A stretch of DNA of 64,000 bases, from the NCBI RefSeq assembly GCF_011299575.1, contig NZ_CP049863.1, positions 3,100,001-3,164,000 of the forward strand. The letters are read 5' to 3'. Source of the stretch: Leucobacter viscericola (GTDB lineage Bacteria; Actinomycetota; Actinomycetes; Actinomycetales; Microbacteriaceae). Shown here piece by piece: positions 47,446-54,032 of this stretch. The notes beneath the pieces are model-generated. The model did not search any database and was not told where the DNA came from. It saw only the letters and a list, made by a program, of their open reading frames with translations. The translations under genes were made by a program, and so were the position numbers. The first letter of the stretch is position 1. Each line of letters begins with the position of its first letter.

Positions 47446-47752
47446 GGGATACACGCCAACCACGGAACAAGTGCGTTCAGGGTATGCGAGCGACCCAGTA
47501 GGTGAGTACCACGACCCGATCAATGCGGCAGCGAATGAGCGAGCGGCAGCGCGAGGGTTTGATCGGTGGCTTGCTGAGGTTGAGCGTGCCGCCGCCGAGA
47601 AAGCATGGGGCGATCTTGCTCGGATTGCATACCCGCTGTACGAAGCGGCCGAGGCGGCCTATGTGGGGCACAAGGAACCGTCAACGCTACTCGCGCCACT
47701 CGGGAAGCTTGCCGCGCAGACAAACCCGTATCAACGAGAGGAAGAGAAATGA
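47438..47752 (+). CDS. Phage protein of unknown function, 104 residues
   Basis: GTG 47438 after GAGGCGGGGTGATC; ATG 47417 is in frame. RGFDRWLAEVERAAAEKAWG then LYEAAEAAYVGHKEPSTLLA, helical. Similar ARGFDRWLA-type helices occur in other actinophage early proteins. Function unknown. Confidence 0.6.
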   Translation: MSEGYTPTTEQVRSGYASDPVGEYHDPINAAANERAAARGFDRWLAEVERAAAEKAWGDLARIAYPLYEAAEAAYVGHKEPSTLLAPLGKLAAQTNPYQREEEK

Positions 47753-47943
47753 GCGTAACCGTGGCGCTAATGCTGTCCGCGCTCCCGTTTGCGATCGTCG
47801 CTTTTGGCGGCTTAGTAAATGCCGGTGTTGAGAGCGGGATTGATGATCGGAAGGCAACGACATCCGCGCGTGTAGCAGTGTGGTGCGGGTCGGTTGCCGT
47901 GACCCTGTTTATCGCTGGACTTTGGGCGGGAGTGGAATGGTGA
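47749..47943 (+). CDS. Two-helix membrane protein, 64 residues
   Basis: ATG 47749 after AGAGGAAGAGAA. Two hydrophobic helices (VALMLSALPFAIVAFGGLVN and VWCGSVAVTLFIAGLWAGV) joined by a polar loop. Function unknown. Confidence 0.6.
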   Translation: MSVTVALMLSALPFAIVAFGGLVNAGVESGIDDRKATTSARVAVWCGSVAVTLFIAGLWAGVEW

Positions 47944-48182
47944 GCGGAAAGCTTGATCTTGACGAGTTAGAACGCATGCCGGTGGCGAAGCATAGCCCAC
48001 ATGTGCGGGCCCTGATCGCTGAGCTCCGAGAAGCACGCGCCGCCATCGAGAGAGTACGCGCGTTACATCATGTACCAGTTGAGCCGTCACGCGACCGACG
48101 CTTTAGTCATCGAGACGAGGAATGCGTGTCGTGCGGTGAGCTCGCACCGTGCTCGACCGTCCGGGCGGTCGATGCGGGCTAG
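47940..48182 (+). CDS. Phage protein with CxxC, 80 residues
   Basis: GTG 47940 (GTGA overlap; ATG 47937 in the same frame). Coiled helix HVRALIAELREARAAIERVR, then a His/Cys tail (HRDEECVSCGELAPC) that may bind zinc. Function unknown. Confidence 0.55.
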   Translation: MSGKLDLDELERMPVAKHSPHVRALIAELREARAAIERVRALHHVPVEPSRDRRFSHRDEECVSCGELAPCSTVRAVDAG

Positions 48183-48191
48183 TCTGGGGTC

Positions 48192-48374
48192 ATGATTGCT
48201 CGCGCCCATCTCGCTCTCGAAGCTAACGCGGTCCCGCCTGAGGATCGTCACACCCGTGACCTCTCCACCTTTGAAATGGTGGAGGTCACGGGCGAGGGCG
48301 AGACATGGGAGGCCGCAAAGTCAGCGTGCGTGATCCCGGAAAACGCGCTCATCATCTCCTGGATCAAAGAGTAA
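48192..48374 (+). CDS. Phage protein of unknown function, 60 residues
   Basis: ATG 48192. TFEMVEVTGEGETWEAAKSA then CVIPENALIISWIKE, an all-soluble alpha/beta peptide with good composition. Ribosome site weak (CTGGGGTC). Confidence 0.5.
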   Translation: MIARAHLALEANAVPPEDRHTRDLSTFEMVEVTGEGETWEAAKSACVIPENALIISWIKE

Positions 48375-48434
48375 GTTATCCACAGATTCCCGTAACCGCC
48401 ACATCGGGGCGTGAAGCGCGGGCAAGCTGGGTGC

Positions 48435-48569
48435 ATGTGGACTTGCTTGAAGTGCGGTGGACCAATGGGCAGGGAGAGCGCGAGCGTGCTCCGGTGCAGC
48501 GAATGCGGTGAGGGCAGAATCCTCGCGCCGCTCCCGGATCGGCTACCTTGGGAACCCGAAACCCCCTAG
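48435..48569 (+). CDS. 44-residue zinc-ribbon microprotein
   Basis: ATG 48435. TCLKCGGPMG and LRCSECGEG give two CxxC knuckles 15 residues apart, a minimal zinc ribbon like those in TFIIB or DksA-type folds. Too short for many gene callers. Probably real; function unknown. Confidence 0.55.
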   Translation: MWTCLKCGGPMGRESASVLRCSECGEGRILAPLPDRLPWEPETP

Positions 48570-48602
48570 CCTCGGATCAGCTCAGGGGCGTATTCTGCCT
48601 GC

Positions 48603-49226
48603 ATGTGTGCATCATACGGACTCAGCGGATCAGGTGAGCGGATCGAGCTGCCGGACGGGTTAGAGCCTCTGAGCGAGAAGGATTCGCAAGCGCTTCTGTC
48701 TGAGTGGATGGAGCAGCGCAGCGGGAGCGCGAAGATCACCGGCAAGAACGCAGTCAACCTCAACCCGATTATCCGTGCGAATGAATCGGGGGAGCGTGAG
48801 CTGCTGATGGCGTGGTGGTGGATCTGGCTCGACAGCAGCGGCCCGGTGAAATTCTCGGCATTCAACTCGCGCGATGACAAACTCCTACGGTCATGGAAGC
48901 GCCCCTTTCAGCACCGCGCAATCCTCCCCGCATCCTGGTACGTCGAAAAGGGCGGGAAGTTCCACCTCCCAGAGCATGAGCCGTTCGGCATCGCGGCACT
49001 CACCAACACCGTTACTCGAGAAGACGGCACCGAGCTTGTCACTTACTCGATGGTCACCCGCGACTCCGTAGGCGAAGCCGCCGACTATTGGCCGCGCATG
49101 CCGCTCGTGCTCCCACAAGACCTGTATTCCGATTGGCTCGACCCCAAGCGTCCCGGCGACGAATCGCTCGTGTCAGAGGTGCAGCACGGCTCCGACGAAA
49201 TCTCACGCACACTCACCGCGGCATGA
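48603..49226 (+). CDS. SRAP-domain protein (YedK/HMCES-like, abasic-site DNA-protein crosslink)
   Basis: 207 residues. Starts Met-Cys, the catalytic Cys2 that forms a thiazolidine with abasic sites once Met is removed. SRAP motifs follow: FSAFNSRDDKLLRSWKRPFQ (NARSE-type loop), AILPASWYVEKGGKFHL and YSMVTRDSVGEAADYWPRMP (the conserved His of the family appears replaced in this stretch). YedK-type proteins shield abasic sites in ssDNA. A TATTCT box ends six nt before the ATG, so the gene may have its own leaderless promoter. The sequence is diverged from cellular YedK. Confidence 0.8.
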   Translation: MCASYGLSGSGERIELPDGLEPLSEKDSQALLSEWMEQRSGSAKITGKNAVNLNPIIRANESGERELLMAWWWIWLDSSGPVKFSAFNSRDDKLLRSWKRPFQHRAILPASWYVEKGGKFHLPEHEPFGIAALTNTVTREDGTELVTYSMVTRDSVGEAADYWPRMPLVLPQDLYSDWLDPKRPGDESLVSEVQHGSDEISRTLTAA

Positions 49227-49274
49227 ATGTCAGCCCCCTGCCGTACCCTCAACTCCTGACCGCAGGAGAGCACC

Positions 49275-49547
49275 ATGAAATACATCGACAACCTGATCCA
49301 AATCGACACCAACACATGGATCGTGCTACGCGAGATCAGGCAACACCCCAAGGCCATCATCCACAAAATCACCGACACAACCGGCGCGGACCGCTACATG
49401 GTGATGAAATGGGAATCCGACCCCGCACAGCGCCGCATGACAGGGATCTACAACGGACTGACCGAGGCCGAGAAAACCGTACCGTGGCCAAGCACACGCC
49501 CAACCACGCAAAGCAACCGCGGAATCGGGCCAGGCGGCTACCAGTAA
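49275..49547 (+). CDS. Phage HTH-like protein, 90 residues
   Basis: ATG 49275 after GCAGGAGAGCACC. IVLREIRQHPKAIIHKITDT then TGADRYMVMKWESDPAQRRM, a winged-helix-like first half. Last gene of the rightward early region, followed by a terminator. Function unknown. Confidence 0.6.
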   Translation: MKYIDNLIQIDTNTWIVLREIRQHPKAIIHKITDTTGADRYMVMKWESDPAQRRMTGIYNGLTEAEKTVPWPSTRPTTQSNRGIGPGGYQ

Positions 49548-49557
49548 ACACAAAAGA

Positions 49558-49582
49558 CCCCCTCGCCCGAACGCGAGAGGGA
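49558..49582 (+). terminator. Terminator at the end of the early operon
   Basis: CCCTCGC (49560-49566) pairs with GCGAGAGGG (49573-49581) with one bulged A. It lies 12 nt past the last early stop codon. The U-run is poor, so strength is uncertain. Confidence 0.6.
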
Positions 49583-49649
49583 GCTTACTTGGTTACTTCC
49601 AGTTTCTCTTACTGGGCACTGTCTGACACTCATCGCTGAGCAGCCACTT

Positions 49650-49678
49650 TTGAGCAATTTTCCAGCACCCTTTATTAG
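49650..49678 (+). promoter_or_regulatory. Promoter of the prophage hsp20 gene
   Basis: -35 TTGAGC (49650-49655), 17-nt spacer, -10 TATTAG (49673-49678). The CIRCE element overlaps the -10 and the expected start site, the standard HrcA-repressed arrangement. Confidence 0.65.
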
Positions 49679-49701
49679 CACTCTCAGGTAGCGAGTGCTA
49701 A
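49675..49701 (+). promoter_or_regulatory. CIRCE operator (HrcA binding site)
   Basis: TTAGCACTC (49675-49683), nine-nt spacer, GAGTGCTAA (49693-49701): an exact match to the CIRCE consensus TTAGCACTC-N9-GAGTGCTAA. CIRCE is bound by HrcA, which represses groE/dnaK-type operons until heat shock. It lies 60 nt before the hsp20 start. Confidence 0.95.
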
Positions 49702-49761
49702 TCTAAAACCACTTGAGCGCCCCAAGCTCAAGCACCACACTTGGAAGGAGATTAATTCATT

Positions 49762-50193
49762 ATGTCCATGTCTTTTGATCCTTTTACCGAGATGGAACGC
49801 ATTGCCAACAGCGTGACGCAACGATCACCGATGCGCGCAATGCCAGTCGATCTCTATCGAGACAACAACGCCTACGTGCTCAACGCCGACCTCCCAGGAA
49901 TGGACCCAGGATCTATCGACGTTGATGTTGACGGACAAATCCTCACCATCCGAGCCAACCGGACAACCGCGCGAACAGACGGCGTGAAATGGCTCGCCAA
50001 AGAACGACCAGCGGGAAGCTACCTGCGACAGTTCAGCATCGGTGAAGGAGTCGACACTACCGCAATCTCAGCAAACTACGAGAACGGCGTGCTCAGTCTC
50101 ATTATTCCCATGAGCGAGAAGGCAAAACCACGAAAGATTGAAGTCCAAACCGGCATGAGCGTGCCAGACGGACACAAAGAACTCGCCACCTAA
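49762..50193 (+). CDS. Hsp20 small heat-shock protein carried by the prophage
   Basis: 143 residues, with AAGGAG 11 nt upstream of ATG 49762. Alpha-crystallin domain: PVDLYRDNNAYVLNADLPGM (start), FSIGEGVDTTAISANYENGV and LSLIIP (the GVL/IPM-like end motif). It holds unfolded proteins in an ATP-independent way. It stands alone between the early operon and the lysis genes, under CIRCE, with a short 5' UTR hairpin (CTTGAG/CTCAAG near 49713-49733). Codon use looks less GC-biased than the core host genes, suggesting transfer. A cargo (moron) gene. Confidence 0.92.
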   Translation: MSMSFDPFTEMERIANSVTQRSPMRAMPVDLYRDNNAYVLNADLPGMDPGSIDVDVDGQILTIRANRTTARTDGVKWLAKERPAGSYLRQFSIGEGVDTTAISANYENGVLSLIIPMSEKAKPRKIEVQTGMSVPDGHKELAT

Positions 50194-50213
50194 TCAGCGG
50201 GGCAGGTAAATGA

Positions 50214-50249
50214 GAGGTGGGGCCATCCGGGTCCCACCTCTTGTTGTTT
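50214..50249 (+). terminator. Terminator of the hsp20 gene
   Basis: GAGGTGGG (50214-50221) pairs with CCCACCTC (50233-50240), followed by TTGTTGTTTG. It makes hsp20 a self-contained promoter-to-terminator cassette. Confidence 0.8.
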
Positions 50250-50290
50250 GTGAAACAGGATCCTTTGACACGGCAAACTGCACCGGACAC

Positions 50291-50330
50291 AAAAATAACC
50301 CCCTCGCTCAACCCGTAGGTCAAGCGAGGG
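50291..50330 (-). terminator. Terminator of the leftward late/lysis operon
   Basis: Minus strand: CCCTCGCT (50330-50323) pairs with AGCGAGGG (50308-50301), followed by GGTTATTTTTG. It lies 9 nt past the last lysis-gene stop and faces the hsp20 terminator. Confidence 0.8.
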
Positions 50331-50338
50331 AGCAAGGG

Positions 50339-50530
50339 TCACACCGTGTCTTCGGTGTCGCTGCCGGTACGTGTGATGTTCGCGCCAGCGAGGCTGCCAA
50401 CTCCGAGAAGTCCGACGCCCGCGGTCACGAGCCCTCCGTCGCCGTTGAGTCCGCCGATAATGGCGAGTGCGGCACCTGTGGCCGCGCTGATCAGATACGC
50501 GCCGAGGCGCGCGAACTCTGTAGGTTTCAT
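50339..50530 (-). CDS. Putative holin, two-helix
   Basis: 63 residues. FARLGAYLISAATGAALAII and GLVTAGVGLLGVGSLAGANI, two close membrane helices with short charged ends. Size and place right after the endolysin fit an actinophage holin. Last gene of the late operon. Confidence 0.75.
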   Translation of the reverse strand: MKPTEFARLGAYLISAATGAALAIIGGLNGDGGLVTAGVGLLGVGSLAGANITRTGSDTEDTV

Positions 50531-50534
50531 GTTC

Positions 50535-50885
50535 TTATCCTCCGTTAATCAGACGTGCGAGAAGTGTTGCACCGCCAGCGCCAATCACACCGACAACAAC
50601 AGTTGGCAGCCAAGAGAAGCGTGAGACTTGATTGCCAACCGTTCCAAGCTGTGATTCGAGCGTTGTTACACGGGTATCGAGCGAGCGAATATCCGCGGCG
50701 TCGCCCTCCTGCCGAATCGTCGCGCCCTCGATCATGCGCAACCTACTGGAATGCGAATCAAGACGCTCATCGACCTTCGCGAGGCGCTCCACGATCACTT
50801 CAAGCTTTGCAAGCCGCTCCTGGGTGTTCTGGCCTTGCTTCCAGAGATCACCCATCCCGATTCCACCGGGCGGGGCTGCGGTCAT
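50535..50885 (-). CDS. Coiled-coil protein with C-terminal membrane helix (holin/antiholin, XhlA-like)
   Basis: 116 residues. Coiled coil about 15-75 (NTQERLAKLEVIVERLAKVD) and a single C-terminal helix (SWLPTVVVGVIGAGGATLLA), the layout of hemolysin XhlA and of membrane-tethered lysis regulators. ATG overlaps the endolysin stop. Works with the holin in timing lysis. Confidence 0.75.
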   Translation of the reverse strand: MTAAPPGGIGMGDLWKQGQNTQERLAKLEVIVERLAKVDERLDSHSSRLRMIEGATIRQEGDAADIRSLDTRVTTLESQLGTVGNQVSRFSWLPTVVVGVIGAGGATLLARLINGG

Positions 50886-51559
50886 TTCGAGACTCGCTTG
50901 AACTTCGCCCAGCCACCGCCATCAGTAACAAACGGTGTCACTCCGAGCTGCTTCGCGAACGCATCAGCCGCGCGCTGGGTTGAGAGTTCCATCTGGAACT
51001 TGGGGCCGAAGATGAGCCAGCGGCCCTGACCTTTGCCCGCTGCATGCTCGTAGAATGCCATCAACATGTTGTGCTCCTTGCGTTTTGGTGTTGGTGCTGC
51101 GGGCTTAGCCGGTGCAGCGTGTTTGGGTAGCGCAATCGCGCCGAGGTTGTGTGGGTGAGCCCATGCGCCGCCGGACCATGCACGATCCCACCGGAGTTCC
51201 CAGTGGCAGTGCGGCCCGGTCGTGTAGCCGGAGTTCCCGGATAGGCCGATGATCTGGCCAGCGGTCACCCACTGCCCGTACTGCACATCGATACGTGACA
51301 GATGCCCGTACCTTGCGATTAGGCCATCAGAGCGGCGAATATCAACAGTGAGGCCTTCACCGTTCGCCCAAACCCCGTTAATCTGGCCTCGCGCGCCGTC
51401 GCCGCCAGCAAACACGACCTGGCCATCAAAGCTCGCCGCGAGTGGTGTCCCAACCCCAACAGCAAAGTCGGTGCCGTAATGCCACCAACTGCCGCCGTCA
51501 CGAGGCCCAGGCCACTCAGACACGAGCGCCGGATCGAGCGGGTAATAAAGTTGCGCCAT
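50882..51559 (-). CDS. M23 metallopeptidase endolysin
   Basis: 225 residues. LasA/lysostaphin-type M23 domain: WWHYGTDFAVGVGTPLAASF (first zinc His and the H..D pair), YGHLSRIDVQYGQWVTAGQI and GPHCHWELRW (HxH). After a Pro/Ala/Lys linker comes a 60-residue C-terminal domain (FYEHAAGKGQGRWLIFGPKF and ADAFAKQLGVTPFVTDGGGW) that probably binds the wall. A perfect AAGGAG stands before an internal ATG at the linker end, so a free C-terminal domain may also be made. Confidence 0.92.
   Translation of the reverse strand: MAQLYYPLDPALVSEWPGPRDGGSWWHYGTDFAVGVGTPLAASFDGQVVFAGGDGARGQINGVWANGEGLTVDIRRSDGLIARYGHLSRIDVQYGQWVTAGQIIGLSGNSGYTTGPHCHWELRWDRAWSGGAWAHPHNLGAIALPKHAAPAKPAAPTPKRKEHNMLMAFYEHAAGKGQGRWLIFGPKFQMELSTQRAADAFAKQLGVTPFVTDGGGWAKFKRVSK
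51065..51079 (-). promoter_or_regulatory. Internal ribosome site and start inside the endolysin gene
   Basis: On the minus strand AAGGAG (51079-51074), six nt, ATG (51067-51065), in frame with the endolysin. It would yield a 61-residue product to 50882 consisting of just the C-terminal domain. The site encodes Lys-Glu at the end of the linker. Confidence 0.6.
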
Positions 51560-51580
51560 GAATTTCCCCTCCTTACATGC

Positions 51581-51603
51581 AAAAACCCCGCTACCTGGCG
51601 GGG
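51581..51603 (-). terminator. Terminator between tail genes and the endolysin
   Basis: Minus strand: CCCCGC (51603-51598), loop, GCGGGG (51591-51586), then TTTTT. It lies right after the 97-residue gene, so lysis genes need read-through or their own promoter. Confidence 0.85.
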
Positions 51604-51604
51604 T

Positions 51605-51898
51605 CTAGTTGGTTTCGGCTTGCGGTGGATCTGGGGGTGACTCAGCCTTACGGATCGCCTGCACCGCGGCAAGAATCATGCCGTCACTAATCACCGAGCT
51701 ATCACCTCCCGGCTCCGACACCTTGCTAGCCAGTGCAGACTCATACGCGGCATCCCACCCCGGCTGAGCCGACAACCTCCACCCCTGCTGCGACGCCCAA
51801 AACGGCGCATCAGGAACCCCCTCAGAAGCGGCACACGCCGTCACCCGCTGAATAATCAACTGATCCCCGGCAAGCTTCGCCTGAGTCAAATACGACAT
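51605..51898 (-). CDS. Phage protein downstream of the tail fibre gene, 97 residues
   Basis: ATG 51898 after AAGGAGTATGTG. LTQAKLAGDQLIIQRVTACA then ASQQGWRLSAQPGWDAAYES; conserved in position in actinobacterial siphoviruses, small and soluble. Function unknown, possibly a tail-tip component. Confidence 0.65.
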   Translation of the reverse strand: MSYLTQAKLAGDQLIIQRVTACAASEGVPDAPFWASQQGWRLSAQPGWDAAYESALASKVSEPGGDSSVISDGMILAAVQAIRKAESPPDPPQAETN

Positions 51899-51908
51899 CA
51901 CATACTCC

Positions 51909-54032
51909 TTACGATGAGGCAGGCCACGACCCATGCCCCAAAAACGAGGTAGAGGCCGCGGTATGCAAATTACGGATCGTGCATCGCCCAGTAGCAGAAT
52001 CCACCCACCCCAGACCGGGAACACTGCCACCACCAACAACCGAGATCGGTTTGTTGAGCGGCGGATACGCGGCAGCAGGCAACGTGAACGCAGGCGCAAG
52101 CACACCATTCGCCGCGACACTCGCCGTGTACTTCACATCAAATTCGAGATAAATGATTCCTAGCTTGCGCATCCAACGGCACGTACCCGTACCGCCAGGG
52201 ATCGCGACATTTTGCCAGTCAGTGTCAATACGCGACCGGATCGTGTCCTGGACCGTAATAACGCCATCGCCATCAAACCTGAATCGGCCAATCAGCGTGT
52301 CATCGCGCACGGCAACGATACTTAGAAGTGATCCGCCAGCATCGAGCCGGAGCTCTGATCGAGTGTCTGCTTGGGTGCTGGACACGCCCATCTCGACTGA
52401 AATTGCGCTCGCACCGAAAAGGTGAGGACGCACAAAACCCGAGAGCCCGCCATAGTCTGCCTCAAGCTGAGAGTCTTGAAACTTGATCATCGACCCATCA
52501 GCCGCTTCGCTGTAGACGCGTGCAGCACCAGACGGCGCGCGATCAATCGCAGCCTTCCCAGAGAGCGAGGTGTATCTAACCACGGTCAAATCGTCAATGT
52601 AGATCAACGCGGCACCAGCGCCAGCATCCGATACCCTGATCTGGCTTACTGACACGCCAGAGGGAATCGCACACCGAATCTCTACCCATGTTTTCGCAGG
52701 CATGTCATACCCGCCATAGACTTGCGCCTCGTCGGTGACCAGCATTGAACCGGCCACCGACCTCCAAACCCATACGGAAAAATAGCCTCCCCGAGGAAAC
52801 GACGTCGTTGGGATGGGCCGCTTTGCGCCTCGTTCAGTGGTCGAGGGATTCTTGGAAAGCAGTAGGGAATAGTTGCCACTGCGCTTCTGCGCAGTTGAGA
52901 GCGTCGGCTTCGGAATTGGGTCCCATGGCCCCACCCATTGACCAACCGACTCACACTGATCCGTAAGCACCGTTTCGGACGCTTCGACAGACGGAAGTGT
53001 AAAGGTAGACCCTTCAAACCGGTTGCCGAAAAACTCGCCACCAATGATCGTCGGCGCATAGATCTGGGCATTCCCAATCGCGATAGTGCCATCCTCGCTC
53101 GGGATCAACAACTGATCCATGAGCACCTGATCACGCACCCACTCAGCGCCCGCCCACCGGTCAATCCGGTATGGATGACCGTCAGCGTTCACACGCACCA
53201 ACTGAGCGCCGATCCGAAACCCACCTTCAGGCATCGCCGGGGAATACACGCCATCAGGCCCGACCCGGTAGCGTGCCGCCCTCAACGCATCCTCACGCGC
53301 CTGCACTGCTTTCGCGTCAGCGGTAGCGGCGGCTTGCGCGGCGCTATCAGCAGCGAGCTTCGCCTCTGCAGCTTTCTCTTTCGCTGCCCGTTCAGCTTCG
53401 TCGGCCTTGTCCTGAGCATCCTTCGCCGCCGCAACCTTTGCTGCAGCGACCGCCCGCCCAGTTTCGTCGTTCGCATCAATCTGAGCCTGCTCAGCTTGAG
53501 CCTTAGCAAACTCCTTGGCCGCCAGTTCAGCATCAGCGGCACGATCAATCGCCGCTTGCGCCGCGTCCTTCGCCTCACGCTGAGCAGAATTCGCAGTGGT
53601 CTTCGCCGCCTCAGCATCATTCGCGGCAGCATCCGCGACCGCTTTCACACCCTCCGCAAATTCAGACACCTCAGATGCAGCCCGGATTGCTTCCTCGGCC
53701 TGCTCTTGGGCCGCCTGCACCACAAGATTCGTGCCGATGACACTCATTTGGGTTTCATGCAAACCATCCGCAAGGGCTTCCTGCTCAGTGATTGCCTCGC
53801 CAATCAGATCGAAATCGCTGGACTGTGCCGCATCAAGAGCGGCAAGGACTTCACGCTGACCCGGCAAAGCCGCAGCCGCGTCCGTAGCGTCAGCGAACGC
53901 ATCAGAGAGTTGCACCTCGCCATCCGGCGTGGAGATCGTCGACCTCACTACCTGACGTGTGCGCATCAATCCTTGTACATCCTTTGAGAGCGCAGCCTGT
54001 TGGCGGGCGATCCTATCGAGTGCATCACTCAT
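51909..54032 (-). CDS. Tail fibre / minor tail protein
   Basis: 707 residues. The N-terminus joins the tail (RIARQQAALSKDVQGLMRTR). A very long Ala/Lys/Glu/Asp coiled coil about 130-270 (AKAQAEQAQIDANDETGRAV) makes the shaft. A beta-rich C-terminus follows (FTLPAAAYPPLNKPISVVGG). Probably the receptor-binding fibre. Start overlaps the stop of the Gp37-like gene by four bases. Confidence 0.8.
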   Translation of the reverse strand: MSDALDRIARQQAALSKDVQGLMRTRQVVRSTISTPDGEVQLSDAFADATDAAAALPGQREVLAALDAAQSSDFDLIGEAITEQEALADGLHETQMSVIGTNLVVQAAQEQAEEAIRAASEVSEFAEGVKAVADAAANDAEAAKTTANSAQREAKDAAQAAIDRAADAELAAKEFAKAQAEQAQIDANDETGRAVAAAKVAAAKDAQDKADEAERAAKEKAAEAKLAADSAAQAAATADAKAVQAREDALRAARYRVGPDGVYSPAMPEGGFRIGAQLVRVNADGHPYRIDRWAGAEWVRDQVLMDQLLIPSEDGTIAIGNAQIYAPTIIGGEFFGNRFEGSTFTLPSVEASETVLTDQCESVGQWVGPWDPIPKPTLSTAQKRSGNYSLLLSKNPSTTERGAKRPIPTTSFPRGGYFSVWVWRSVAGSMLVTDEAQVYGGYDMPAKTWVEIRCAIPSGVSVSQIRVSDAGAGAALIYIDDLTVVRYTSLSGKAAIDRAPSGAARVYSEAADGSMIKFQDSQLEADYGGLSGFVRPHLFGASAISVEMGVSSTQADTRSELRLDAGGSLLSIVAVRDDTLIGRFRFDGDGVITVQDTIRSRIDTDWQNVAIPGGTGTCRWMRKLGIIYLEFDVKYTASVAANGVLAPAFTLPAAAYPPLNKPISVVGGGSVPGLGWVDSATGRCTIRNLHTAASTSFLGHGSWPASS

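Noticed and set aside
49762..50193. Hsp20 as the right-hand host border of the prophage
   Set aside because: Clear phage lysis, tail and head-joining genes continue to the right edge, so it is inside the prophage.
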